A DNA stretch of 64,000 nt from Bostrychus sinensis. Its lineage: Eukaryota; Chordata; Actinopteri; Gobiiformes; Eleotridae. The stretch spans positions 25,011,211 through 25,075,210 of the forward strand of contig CM036240.1 in assembly GCA_020698575.1 (NCBI GenBank), in the 5' to 3' direction. The position numbers were made by a program, and so were the translations under genes. The notes beneath the pieces were generated by a model. It ran no database searches. It saw nothing but the letters and a program-made list of their open reading frames with translations, and was not told the origin of the DNA. Below, piece after piece: positions 1-12,400 of this stretch. Position 1 is the first letter of the stretch; every line of letters starts with the position of its first letter.

Positions 1-12
1 AGTCAGGGATGA

Positions 13-21
13 GTTGCATCA
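13..21 (-). promoter_or_regulatory. Candidate ATF4/CHOP amino-acid response element (CARE) in phgdh intron 1
   Basis: The plus strand reads GTTGCATCA, the complement of the CARE consensus TGATGNAAN. It lies about 300 bp inside intron 1 of phgdh. PHGDH is an established ATF4 target in mammals. A nine-base match is weak evidence alone, but a second copy lies in exon 1 at 435-443. Confidence 0.3.
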
Positions 22-315
22 GCTACCCAAGGGGGCGGTACCAACACACAGGCAACTCTCACCTCAGCCGGCCGGCAAAGGAAAGCGTGGTACGAGCCAA
101 ATAGGTGCTAACAGACTACACCAGGAAAACACGCATTGCACTTTCAATATTATAGCTAATGCGAAACTACAGTAACATGAATTGTTGCCTTAACACCTAC
201 TGCAGCACAAAGAAGATGCTGCAAGTCAAATTTAAGCCCAAACTGTCGGCAGATTAGAAAACACAAAGCTCGGTGTGAGCTAGTTGCAATTATGTAATCA
301 CATTAGCAGTCGTAC

Positions 316-453
316 CTTAATCTCCGCGATCAGTTCCTCGTTTTTCATGTTTTGCTTCTCCGTCACTCGGATGCCATTTTCCTCCAGAATTGTCCTGCAG
401 CGAGGGTCTACGCTCTCACTGATGAGGACAGACTTGATGCAAATAGGAGCCAT
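316..453 (-). CDS. phgdh: D-3-phosphoglycerate dehydrogenase, first coding exon (partial gene)
   Basis: Read on the minus strand, the ATG at 453-451 opens a 46-codon exon that ends at a GT donor (315-314). The peptide begins MAPICIKSVLISESVDPRCR and ends in a KQN...EELIAEI segment. It matches the start of the substrate-binding domain of PHGDH, including the KVLIS-type first beta strand, and the exon ends at the same residue as I recall for human exon 1. PHGDH oxidises 3-phosphoglycerate to 3-phosphohydroxypyruvate, the first committed step of cytosolic serine synthesis. The rest of the gene lies left of the window, so domain order and active site cannot be checked. The promoter should lie at about 455-650. 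C/EBP-ATF-type elements occur in intron 1 and inside this exon. Confidence 0.88.
435..443 (+). promoter_or_regulatory. Second candidate CARE, inside phgdh coding exon 1
   Basis: TGATGCAAA fits the ATF4-C/EBP composite consensus. It overlaps the codons for the first residues of PHGDH, only 10 bp inside the start codon. It may be a by-product of the Ile-Cys-Ile-Lys codons. Confidence 0.22.
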
Positions 454-1500
454 TTTAGCCTGTGCCCTGGCGATAGTGGCGCTGGTATAATGGGCAGCTT
501 GGGGGGATGAGCGGGCTGATGTCTCAGTGCAGTGATGAACACAAACTGGAGCTTTCCCTCGGCCGCTTTTGAATGGTTTTCAGCCACAAAAACCTGCCCC
601 TTGCTGAATGAGCCCGCCTCTCACGCACCACTACTCTGACGTAGAACTGCCGTACACGAACTGCAGAAAATAGTCCCATATTCAAAACAATTTTACCATC
701 AATAGACTAGTAGAATAAAATAAAAATAATATATATTACAAATATCAAGAGTGCAGTTATATATGTCACTCAGTTTGGCTTATATGGCACAGCCATTTAA
801 AAATGAATTTGAATATGGCAGAAAAGTTTATTAATTCGTAGTCCAAATCAAAAAGTGAATATTATGCTACTCACAAAATTTAAATGTTCAGCATTTTTTA
901 AAATTGTGATGTTTATGGTTATATTACATAGGCTGGCACAGTATGTTCTAATTTTAAAATAGCCCAAATGTTTCACTCTGTATACAAAATCTATATAATA
1001 TGTGCGTTTTACACTGCCTACGGAAACACATTTTTCCGTGGGCAGTATGACCATTGTCTACAGTAGTTTTGGTTTACAATAATGTAGCAACCTTATTATA
1101 TTGTACCCCTGTTGCCTTGTTTAATGACTAAATGACTGTATTTTCATTGTTACTTTTGTGTACAGAGTAGTAACCACTCTGACAAAGCTAAAATAGCTAA
1201 AACGTTTCACTAGCCTTCTGCTGTGAGTTTAATTATTTAAAATTAAGATATTAAAAAGAAGTCTTACTTTGGATGAATTTTGAATTGTCTATATTCTTTT
1301 GTCATTATTCTTCATGCAACATTTTTATCTCCCTATAAAGCTTTTCCTGGTTAATGCTGTTCACATTAGGACTTAATTCAGTAGACACTGGATATCACCT
1401 GACCCCTCAGCCTCCACATGACTGTTAGGTTGGGAATAATTTCATTTTCACAGCTTTACATGCAGTCGGCCACAAGCACATACATCAACGTTTTAGAGCC
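454..1500. other. phgdh upstream spacer
   Basis: Bases 454-650 should hold the phgdh promoter and 5' UTR: they are GC-richer and contain no TATA box that I can see. From about 660 the sequence becomes AT-rich with no exon-like reading frame. No RNA gene was recognised. Confidence 0.4.
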
Positions 1501-2154
1501 AAGGCAAGGCAAGGCAAGGCAAGTTTATTTGTATAGCACAATTCATACACAGAGCAATTCAAAGTGCTTTACAGAAAAAAGGCAAATGTAAAAGTACAAA
1601 ACACAATTAAAACAATCAAATCAAATTTAAAGAGTATTTTTAAGAATCAATTTAAAATTAAATTAAAAGAGAAGAGTGCAGATAAAACACTTTCAGTTGC
1701 CATATGCACAGCTAAAAAGAGCAGTTTTAAGTCTGGACTTGAACATTGTCAGAGTAGAGGCCTGTCTAACATCGACAGGAAAACTGTTCCAGAGTTTAGC
1801 TGCATAAAACTGAAACACTGCTTCACTGAGTTTAGTCCTGACTCTGGGCACCAGCAGAAGACCTGTCCCTGAGGTCCTCAGAGTCCGAGATGGTTCATAT
1901 GGGACCAACAGGTCAGAGATGTACTTTGGTGCTAAGCCATGGAGAGACTTGTACACAAGCAGAGCTGTTTTAAAGTCTCTTCTCTGAACAACAGGAAGCC
2001 AGTGCAGAGACCTGAGGACAGGACTAATATGGTCGTACTTCCTGGTTTTGGTCAGGACCTGAGCAGCAGCGTTTTGGATGTACTGCAGCTGTCTTACAGC
2101 TCGCTTAGTGACTGAGTCCAGTGAGCCAACCATATGAAGGCTATGTGTCATCAA
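1500..2154 (-). mobile_element. LINE (L2-like clade) 3' end, truncated
   Basis: On the minus strand an open frame of 153 codons (2154-1693) encodes the region just C-terminal to the reverse transcriptase palm of teleost L2-like LINEs, with the family hallmarks HISPVLRSLHWLPV, YKSLHGLAPKYISDLL and FQFYAAKLWNSFP. Beyond its stop comes the family's 3' tail, rich in TTTATTTGTATAGCACA-type sequence, ending in a (CAAGG)n stretch at 1501-1522. The 5' part (endonuclease and most of the reverse transcriptase) is missing, as usual for target-primed insertions. The open frame suggests a fairly young copy, but it cannot be active. Confidence 0.8.
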
Positions 2155-3017
2155 TTGGAATAGCAGAGTTAAACATGTGCTACTCAGTAACAGTTAATTA
2201 TGGCTATCAATAATAACATACTGTGCATACTGTGTGATCATTTATTTTATAGCCAATAATTTTGATAGGCCTATTACATTTTGGTTTAAAGATGACAAAG
2301 ACTAAAATGGCTTTACATTCCAAATAATTGCTTTGTGTGTCTTGGCTAAAATGTTATTACTCAGCTAATAACTTGTTCAATTGTTTTTATATTAGCCACA
2401 TTACTACAAGCTACAAGTACTTAAAGTGTTACTGTCTGGAAGCAAGTAGCCTTCCTCTGAATTTCAATTACAGCATGCTTGGCAAACAATAACATTTAGA
2501 TAATATTTACTTTGTGTTGTTTTGTTTTTAGTAAATTCACCTGAATCTGGCCTGATGAGAAAACCTAAACATTTTCAACAATGTTTAATAAACACACAAC
2601 ACAGCACAACAGAAATGGTCCCTCTTCTTATATTTTCTATTATAATAGGCCCATGTGAAGCCTACTTGTCCCAGGCCCCAGCAAGTCTGTCAGAGAGCCT
2701 GCCTGTTTGAAATCATAAAGCATAAAAAAGATTTTTCTACTCAAGAATTAAACAACCAACCAGAGGTAGGTCAAATCCCGAGCATACAGAATGAAAATCA
2801 GTGAATAATTGATGATAATAAAAAATAAAATAAAAAAGGACAGGAAAACAGTGAAATTTTAACAATCTTCATACAGCAAGCAAAGCCAGCAAGAAAGAGG
2901 GGTAGACAAAAATGTACACAGTCTATTATTATGCCTGAATATAAATCGAATGGTTAACTCAGTGTCAGCTTAACTGGCCATTGTCCAGAGTGTACACTGC
3001 CTCAGGATAAGTAGGTG
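2155..3017. other. Spacer, no gene recognised
   Basis: AT-rich sequence with short chance ORFs only. No domain, RNA gene or clear repeat boundary is visible. Confidence 0.4.
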
Positions 3018-3767
3018 CAGGGGCGCAGCCAGGATTTTTTTTAGCTGGGTCCTGTCATTTTAACTCTGGTGGCACATGGCAGATTATTATTATAGGACTA
3101 ATACAAATGTGAATTATCTTCTGTTTTAATGAAGCCAGTTATTTGGATGGAGTCAGAGACCATTAGGAGCTGAGCCATGATGTCTGCAGCTCACAGGAGA
3201 GCAAGTCGTGACTCACAGGGGTTAAGCATGTAAATATATCTACAGGGGGGTCTGGGGGTCCTCCCACAGGGAAACAATCGATATAACAGACAATATTTGT
3301 ATCTCCTGGTGCATTTTAAAGTGTTTTAGCTGATTATAGAGTGAATAAAACAATTTGCAGTTTTCTATAGCCTGTATGTAGTCTGTGGGAGAGCTGAACT
3401 GTCTGAAAGCATGTTGTTGTTAATTAGTGCAATGTGTTAGATATTTTTGTTTTAACAAACTTACAGTAATTTACTAACAACTAACAACTTTGTCTACATC
3501 ACAACTTTTCATGACAGTCTAAGAGCCTCTCACAGTCTGTACTTTGTCTCCAGTCTGCACATCACAGAACTATCTGCTAACACCACAGACAGCTGGCTCA
3601 CTCAAATACAGAGGCGTTGAACTGGGGGGTACTGTTTACCCAGGGCCCACTGCAGGAAGAGGCCCTCAAAAAGCCTGGAATATGTTTAAGAGATAATGAT
3701 CAAGTGAGCAAAGGGGCCCACTGAGTTGGTAAATACAAAGGGCCCAGACTGTCATGCTACACCCCTG
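3018..3767. mobile_element. Probable non-autonomous hAT-type element
   Basis: The segment starts CAGGGGCGCAGCCAGGA and ends TGTCATGCTACACCCCTG, which give imperfect inverted ends of the CAGGGGYG... type common in teleost hAT transposons. No transposase frame is left. A clear 8-bp target duplication is not visible, so the ends may belong to two nested or diverged copies (the GGGCCCA-rich part from about 3610 looks distinct). Confidence 0.45.
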
Positions 3768-4229
3768 CTCAAATATGTAGGCATTTTTTACTGTAACAAT
3801 TAATGTCAGATAATGATGAAATGCAAATAAATGATTCATAAAAGAAAGAAAAAAAGAACCAACAGAGAGACAAGGTTTTAGATAAGACTAAATATCTTTC
3901 TGTTTAATCTGACTTTGAAGGCTCAGTTACAGCTCTGATCAGCTGTAGCCTCGCTGCTGTGGCACAGCCCAGCTCCTGTCTGCTCCTCTGTGCAGCACTA
4001 ACGCCCTTCTTTCCAGCTCTGCCACAATAAAAGTTGTTTCTGCTGTTTGATAAGGATGAAGCTTTATTTTGAAGGGTCATAGGAGGTGATAGATTGTTGT
4101 TAACGATCGACTGCTGAAACTTTACAGTGCTTCAGTGCTTCCCCATCCAGCCTTCTGCTGTTCTCCGATATCTCCTCTTTCTTTTGATCACAATTATTAA
4201 GTTATTGGAAAAAAAAAAAATAAATAAAA

Positions 4230-4838
<609 letters not shown>

Positions 4839-5184
4839 CACTTAAGCTGTGATGACTTACTTACTTAGGTTACTTAGGTGCTTTCTGGTCGCATGCCCTG
4901 TGGCCTCTATGACCAGATCTTGAGCTGAACTTCATACTTCATAATGTTTGTGATTTGCGACATACTGGGTTCGGGGTAACTAAAGGAGTCATCTTCCCAG
5001 TTAAAGTAGCATGGGTGGTGTTTCCAGAGTTGATCAAGTCGTGATTTGAAGCTGTTCAGACTTAGAGCAGTTACAACAGAGGCTGGCAGGGCATTCCATG
5101 TATTTACATCCTATTGCTAAAAAACCTTTGTCTCATACTGGTTACTGTGACTGGCGCCATTCAATGTCCTAAAGGGTACATTGA

Positions 5185-5290
5185 TCTTTATCTCGTAATT
5201 ACGAGAAAAACTATCTAGTAATTACGACTTATTCTCTCGTAATTACGAGATAGTTTCTCGTAATTCTCGTAAGTCTCTCGTAACCGCTCA
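5185..5290. repeat. Cluster of TCTCGTAATTACGAGA palindromes
   Basis: Three full or nearly full copies of a 16-20 bp palindrome built on CTCGTAATTACGAG, plus half copies, are spaced by roughly 25-30 bp. The same motif occurs in the inner arms of the MITE at 4370-4838, so this is probably the remnant of a related element. It is followed by a GGGGTGGCCAAGG-type stretch (5299-5345) that resembles another hAT-type element end. Confidence 0.65.
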
Positions 5291-5547
5291 GGGCCGATGG
5301 GGTGGCCAAGGTCTAACCAACAGGGGCCGTGGCCACCACGTGGCTACGACACAGAGTAGGCGTAGGCCTAGATGACAAATGAATTATGCTAATATGAATT
5401 CTATTAATATTTCTTAGTATTACAGCTGGATTAAGAAAGGGACATGGCTACGTGACTGTAAAATGATACTGGAGTGGGACAGTGCACAGACCCAGAGCCA
5501 GCGGCTGTGAGCACGAGGAGCTACCTGAAACAGCAAAAAGGCTTCCG

Positions 5548-5560
5548 GTTGCTAGGATAC
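5548..5560 (+). promoter_or_regulatory. Candidate RFX X-box upstream of cfap210
   Basis: GTTGCTAGGATAC resembles the X-box consensus GTNRCC(N0-3)RGYAAC with about two mismatches. It lies about 150 bp upstream of the cfap210 start codon, the usual distance for RFX/FOXJ1-driven motile cilium genes. Confidence 0.4.
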
Positions 5561-5710
5561 GACTCAACAAATGCAGCCCTCATTCATCTCTGAAGGCTAG
5601 ATATTTTTTACTTTAGGGGACGTTTGTTTAAGTTTCAGCCCTCTAAAACAACTCAAGGTATACTACCAGAAGTTTCTTTCTCACAAATCGTATTTATATT
5701 ATCTCAAAAA

Positions 5711-8464
5711 ATGTCGTCGGCGTGTCACTTTGGCCAACGGAGAGGATCTAGAGCTAATACAAGAGGTAACAGTTACCAGTTATGGTCATGGGAAAACTGC
5801 TTTTGGTTCAATCAAGCTAACGTGAAACCAATAAGATAGCGTTATCTTTACTAATGTAACGTTAAAAGACAAAATGTAAAATAGGTCTTGTATAAGTAAG
5901 TTACTTAATTAAAAAAAACTTTCTTAGCTAAGTTAACGTTTCATCTTGTAAACTCACTCAATTTTCAGCAGCCTTTTGTGAGCCTTTTTAAGAGCAAGAA
6001 ATCATTATTATAGTCTTTCAGTCAGTCATCACAAAGCTGTTAGCTTATTTGTACTTCCAGTATTTATTTAATGTTATATATTGTCAATTTTTATATAGAT
6101 TTTTTATTAGTAAAAGCCTATTTTGTCTTTTCTTGATAGTGGCTTCCACTGAGGAAGACAACACAATGGTCCAAATACCAGATCTGCGAAAAGTCACCGT
6201 CCTATCCAAGTCTGAATCAATGAGGATTCAAGATCAGTTAAACAATGTTGACAGAGAACAAGAACGCAGGATAGAAGAAGCAAAGAGGAGGGAAGCCCTG
6301 CACCTGCAGTCAAAAGAAGTAGTCAAACGTTGGTCCAACACCATAGCTGTGAGTTGATCTTTTGTCCTGATTTTACTTGACTTGACTTTACGTGACTCCA
6401 TCTTAAGTAATATGGTGCTATAATGTTTGTTAAAGGGACAAAGGCAAAAGAATCTAGAAGCAAAGGCAATTCGAGAGCAGATTGAGGAGGAGAAAAGAAA
6501 ACAGCTTGACATCGAAGAAGCTAAATACAAGGAGGAGAAGAGAAAGGAGGCCACTGAAAAAGCTAAGACTCAGCTATTTTATCAAACAGACAGAGTCAAA
6601 GGACTACATGTTTGTACATTTTTCTATATACTAGTTATAGTTATTAATGTGTAGTTATTTTCAGTTTGTCATAAACCACTCAATATACTATCTGTCAGGG
6701 TGCATACTTGCTATCACATGTGCTAAAAGAGAGGGAGGCACAGATTGAACTAAAGCAACATATCAAGAGTGCCACTAAAGATGTGGACAAAACCTTCTTG
6801 GAAGTCGCCAAGGCCAGAGACGATGAAGCTCTGAGACAAGAAGAAGAAAAAGCACGTCAAAAGAGAGAGGAGACTCAGACTGTTTTAGTGGAACTGAAAA
6901 ATCAGTAGGTGTCACACATATAGGTACATAACAAAATGTTCAAATAGTAGAAGTGTTAATCTTTGTTTCTTTGTCATCATGGTGTCATTTTCAGAATAAG
7001 AAACAATGAGTTAGTGAGAGAGCAGGAGAAGCTACTAAACAAACAGGAAGGGAAGGAAATTCAGCGACTTCGGGAACTTTATCTCTGGGAACAAAGGATG
7101 GAGCAAGAACACCAAAAAGCTGAGAGGAAAAACCTCATGCAAGCCCATCAGGTAGTGTACAGGGACAATTTTATAATCACAGTCTAAAATCTGTTAATAA
7201 AATACAGCATTTATTTTACACAACGTCTCTGCTGGTTTTCTTTTGTAGGAGCATTTAACCAACACACAACTACAAAAAGCTATGGATGAACAGAAACAGA
7301 AAATGGAGGAGGAACAAAGAAAACTTTATCTCTCAGCAAAACAAAAAATGACCAAGTTAAGGAGAGACAAAGAAAAGGAGATAATAAGGTCTGGTTTATT
7401 TAGGTGTTACATTTCTAAGAAATCATACGTTTTAGGCTTTGAATCACCCATTTGCTCTGTCTGATCTTAGATAGTGGGAATTTTTAATTAAGAGCAGCTA
7501 AATCCACATTTAATTTATCATCTCTTATACCTGTTCAAACACTTAAAACTAACCTGCATGTCCAATATACACTTGTCTTAAATTAATCCAGGGAAACCCA
7601 GATGCGACAAGAGAGGATCTTGGGAAAACTTGTAACCACACAACAAGAGCAGGCTGCAAATGAGGATCTGAGAATAGCAAGAGCAGTTGCTGAAAGGGAG
7701 GCTAGAGAAGCACAACTGCAGCAGGAGGAAGAGGAGAGGAAGACTGCTATGATGGTGTCCATTGCTGCCCATAGAGAATCCTTGGTAAATAGTTTGGCTG
7801 GTCAAAAATCATTTAAAAATCACAATCACATACTACACTACTTTTGCTTTTGGCTTAACTTGTTTCTTACAGAGGCAGGAAAAGCAGAGGATGAAGGAGA
7901 TTACAAAAAAGAAAAATCAGGAAATGCTTCAGGCTAAGGAGGAGGCTGACAGAATATACGCTGAGAAACAGCAGCTCCAGACTCAGAAAAATAAAGAAGA
8001 ATTGCAAAGATTACAGGAGTTCCACAGCACTCAGATGGTATGTAGTAAGAAGTTTTCATGTACATTATATTGTGACATAAATCCTCATTGTCTTTCATAT
8101 TTTAACCTAGGCTGAAAAAAAATCCAAGAAAGAGCAACAAAGAAGAGACGAAGATATGTTTGAGGCAAAGAATGCGCAAATCAGTGCAGAGGAAGAGTTC
8201 CAGTTCCAGTTATATTCAAAGGATGTTATCAACACGGCAGTGGAAACTAAGCTTAACGTGGTTCCACTGTACAAAGCAGCCAGAGAAGGGATTGGTGGAG
8301 GAGCTGGTCCTGCTTTTAATGGAGTGAGGCCCAGCTATGTTATTCAGGACAGTAGTGGTGCACAAATGCCCACCTACACCTCTGGAGCCACTCAGAATAT
8401 TAAAAAGCTAAATGAGGCTGTGAATATTGAGCAAGCCAAAAAAAGACTAGGATTTACATGGTGA
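5711..8464 (+). CDS. cfap210: Cilia- and flagella-associated protein 210 (CCDC173), 9 exons, 550 aa
   Basis: Exons: 5711-5765, 6140-6348, 6436-6609, 6699-6904, 6995-7151, 7249-7388, 7592-7784, 7873-8037, 8111-8464. All junctions fit GT-AG and keep frame, giving 550 residues against 552 in human. The protein is almost entirely Glu/Lys/Arg/Gln-rich alpha helix of the trichohyalin/plectin-homology type, with family segments VTVLSKSE (near residue 40), VVKRWSNTIAG, YQTDRVKGLH and a C-terminal KKRLGFTW. CFAP210 is a microtubule inner protein of the ciliary doublet A-tubule in motile cilia and sperm tails. The neighbouring ppig gene, tail to tail, supports orthology. A donor GTTTGT after exon 3 is weak. 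ATTAAA at about 8501 is a plausible polyadenylation signal. Confidence 0.87.
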
Positions 8465-9475
8465 CCAATAAGTCTTTCTTTGCTGGCATTATAACTAGCC
8501 AATTAAAGTGTTAATAGCAAAAAAAGTCCATCCTCTAATAATTTCTAAAAGAACAAACACAATGTAATCTTATATAGATATATCATATAAATATATAATA
8601 ATTGATGTGATTGTGGGCAATGTGTGGAGAAACGAGTTAGAATCACTGCATCAATTGTTTAAAATCAAATTTGCTTTTTTTTTTTTTTTTTTTTAATTCA
8701 TTCTTCAAAGCCATAAAGGCATTTTCCAGTCCACTTGGACAAAAACAACTTGTACAAATTGGCAATATTGTCTCCATTCAAAAAGTAAACCAGAGGCATC
8801 TCAATTACAAATAGGATTACAGTAAAAGGTCATGGATGTACAAAAGTCAAGGGCTGGCAATTTACCAAGGACAAAAAGAATTACACATGCAACCAAATAT
8901 GACTGATGGTTGTATATAAAAATGACAAAATACAGGTACAACCCTCTCCCCCAAACTGTCAGGGCTCACAAAATAAAATAAAAAATAGTAGGTTTGGGGA
9001 CATAATTTAAAAGCTTAACTGTTGCAATAAAACTGTTGAGTTTTCCTTTACAAACTCTGAATGAATCAGTGAAAAGGCCAAATTACAATGTACCTCAAAA
9101 TAAAAGACACAACTCACAAAATTAATCCTATTTTCAGACAATGAAAATACTATTCCAATGTTAAACTGCATTTGTATAACAAAACCACTGAACAAATGCA
9201 GCTTCAGCTTCCTATCAGCACCTATGATGGCTCATTCTTCTGTTCTGTGTGAAGGCTCTCATTTATAACCTAAATGTACATAAGGTGTCAGGTATAGCTG
9301 ATTACAGTGGAAAATAAGATATCCAGTGACACTTTGAATCAAAAATTAAAATTTCTGCAAAAAAATTAGAACTGTAAATTGCTTCTGTTAAAAGCACTAG
9401 CTAAAATGTAGATAGGAAACTGATGCTGCAGTATGGAGTACAAAAAATTAGATCTTTTTAATGGGACCAGCCATC
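8465..9475. other. Shared 3' flank of cfap210 and ppig
   Basis: The two genes converge here. Most of it is probably the long AT-rich 3' UTR of ppig. A T-tract lies near 8673-8694. No coding or RNA feature recognised. Confidence 0.5.
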
Positions 9476-12400
9476 TCAGTCGCTGTCAGAGCTTGAGCTT
9501 GAACTATGTCTGTGTCTTTTACTGTCATTTCTGTCTTTCCCTTTTGTACTATCTGGTTTTTGCCTTTCTGGGCTCCTTTTGTCTTTGGATTTGCTTTCAG
9601 GGCTCTTTCGACTCTTTCTTTTATCTCTATCACTATCAGAACTGCTGCTGTGTCGTCTTTTTTGGTTGCCAGATTCTCGCTCTTTATCCTTTCTATGAGA
9701 AGAACGGTCTATACTAGACTCTCTTTTATTACTCTTGCTTCGGGAGCGCCTGCTCCTGTGAGTGTCTCTAGTCTTACTTCTATCTGGACTCCTCCCTCGA
9801 TGGTCTCTGCTTCGGGATGACTCTCGCCTCTTAGTTTCCTTTTCGCTATTGCGTCGTTTGTCTCGACTTCTGCTGCGATTCCTGCCCCTCTCTCTGTCCT
9901 TGTCTCGCCTGTCTTCTTTGTCTCTCGATTTTGCAGGACCACTCCTATCTCTGTTCCTGCTACTAGATCTGTGGCCATCTTTTGTGGCTCTGTCCTTGCT
10001 TCGTGACCTGGACCTAGTTCTTTCACCATTTCTTCCTTTTGCATCAACTTTGTGTTTTTTACTAGATTCATCATGTTTAGTTTTTTCTTTTGCATGATCT
10101 GATTCTGAGTGTTTTTCTTTCTTAGAGTCCTCTTTGTCTTTGCTTCGGGAACGAGCTCTTTTCTCATCAGATTTTTGTTTGTGGTCTTTCTCTCTGCTTT
10201 TTGACCTTTTGCTCTTTTCACGGCTTTTACTGCGACTTTCTGCTCTTTTCTTGTGTGCCTTGTGTTTGCTATGCTTCCCATCCTTATCCACGGCATCGTC
10301 TTCTCTGCTTTTGGATCTATGATTTCTTGTTCTCTTATCCTTTTTACCCTCCGCTGCATTTTCATGTTTTGTATTGGAGGGCCGACGCTCTCTTTTTGAC
10401 GCCTCTTCCTTGCCATCATTCATGTCACTTCTGTATGGAAAGGGGACAACATTTATCATGTTACATTTAATAAACTTACATTATAACATTTACATGTTAT
10501 CATCTTGTTAATAGAAAAAGATATAAATCACTAACAGACTAACAAAAACAACAAATTTGTTCATAGGCAAGCAGTTGGGTCAGAAGCCTCTACAAACCAG
10601 GGTCTGACTACTGAAATTGTGTCAGATGGCATATTACTGAGAATGTTAGTAGTCTTACCTATCCCCCTTAATCCAGCGCTCCCCAGTAACAGCTCTCATC
10701 CTCTGCCTTTGCATCTCCTGACGCCAATGAGGAGGAGTTTCACTGCGCCTAAATCGATCTCTGGACCTCGAACGAGAGCGTGAGGGAGTCCGATAACGCT
10801 GGGAGAAAGAAGCAATAATTCTTTAAACCTTTTGTTATTTTTCAACCTAGATCTACTGAAATTTGGGTTATTTTAACATGCAAGATTTTAATGTTTTTTT
10901 GCCCCTACCCTTGGTCCCCTGCCTTTTATCTTTCTTCCTGAACGTGTCATGACCAGTCTTCTGTTATATGCTGAATTGTAGGCCATGCCAGTGCTGTTGA
11001 GAATTTTCAAAAAATCTGTAAATTGACTGTTTTTACTGAAAATAAAACAAAGATAAATAAGATTTTATCTGGGCACCTTGGTCTTTCCTCCTTGTTTCGT
11101 TGCTCCTTTTTAGACTCATCCTTTTTCTCTGTAAGCTGGGGGCTTCGTCTCATCAAGAATCTGTTTTCTGGGATGGGGGGGATTTCCTCTGGACGCACTG
11201 TAGAAGAAACTACTTCCTCCTCCTCTTTCTCATCAGCACTGGCAACCTCTGACCTATGAAACAGGAATGATAAACTTGTCAATCTGAAAGCAGTACAGGG
11301 CAAATCTCATCTATTGCATTTTGACCTATATAGTTAATCCAATAATGGATAAAGTGTTTTAGTTGGTGGTTTATTAAAGTTGAGTTACTTTTGTTGAATT
11401 ATAACCTGTTATATTATATTACAACGTTATGTAAGGCACGATGCCACACTGTATCCAACATATACAGAACATTCATTCTGACTGGAGCCTATCCCAGTAC
11501 CTTTGGTCCGTAGGCGGGGTACACCCTGGACAGGGGCCAGCTTGTCACAGGGCTGACACAGAGATGAACACAGACAGACAACCATTCACTTTCACATTAA
11601 TTTACTAGGGTCAATTTAGAGTCACCAATTCACCTAACACATGCATGTCTTTGGACAGTGGGAGGAAGCCAGAGTACAGTAACACGGGGAGGACATGCAG
11701 ACTCCACCCAGAGAGTTCGTGTGATGGTATGTTGGTTGGGCTTGAACCCACAATCTCCTTGCTGGGAGGCGAGAACACTAACCGCTCTGCCACCATGCAC
11801 CCATTTTACCCCTTTCACAGAACACTGTTGCATTAATTATATACCCTTTTGGCCTCTTACATTTTATTAACTAGTAGACTTTCTGACTCAGTTATCTTCA
11901 AGTGAAAACATTTTTTTTTTTTTTTACACATACTAGTACTAGTATACAGTAAAACATGAGTGATCATGAGTCAGACTTATGCGTACTTTGTTTTCTTGTC
12001 CTTCTTTTTCTGTTTCTTTTGCTTCTTTGCCTTTTTCTTCTTCTTCTTAGACTCCTTTTCAGATTCCTCAGAGTCAGAAGATGAATCAGACGAGCTCTCA
12101 GACTCACTGGAACTATTGCTGGATCCAGAGGAACCATGCTTTTTCTTTTTATCTTCTTTTTTAGCTGTGGATATGTGCTTTGTTGAGTAAAACGTTCCAT
12201 TTGTAACACTAATTTCCTTTGAATGTGCACAAGCAACATCTATACAAACAAACCTTTTGATTTAGGTACAAGTTCTCCACAGTTCAACACTTTGACATCA
12301 GCATACGGTTTGCTATTATGATCTGTTTTCTGGTTCTCCATAGTTTGAACAACCTCTTGACCAGAGATCACATGACCAAAAACCACATGGACCCTGAAAT

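Noticed and set aside
1693..2154. 153-codon ORF as a host gene
   Set aside because: It matches the LINE C-terminal segment and is followed by a LINE tail.
9506..10470. Several long plus-strand and off-frame minus-strand ORFs
   Set aside because: Shadows of the Arg/Ser-rich last exon of ppig, whose biased codons suppress stops in other frames.
11611..11870. Several overlapping ORFs in ppig intron 8
   Set aside because: They lie in a widespread fish repeat; the block ending GCTTGAACCCACAATCTCCT looks tRNA-like but lacks a foldable cloverleaf.
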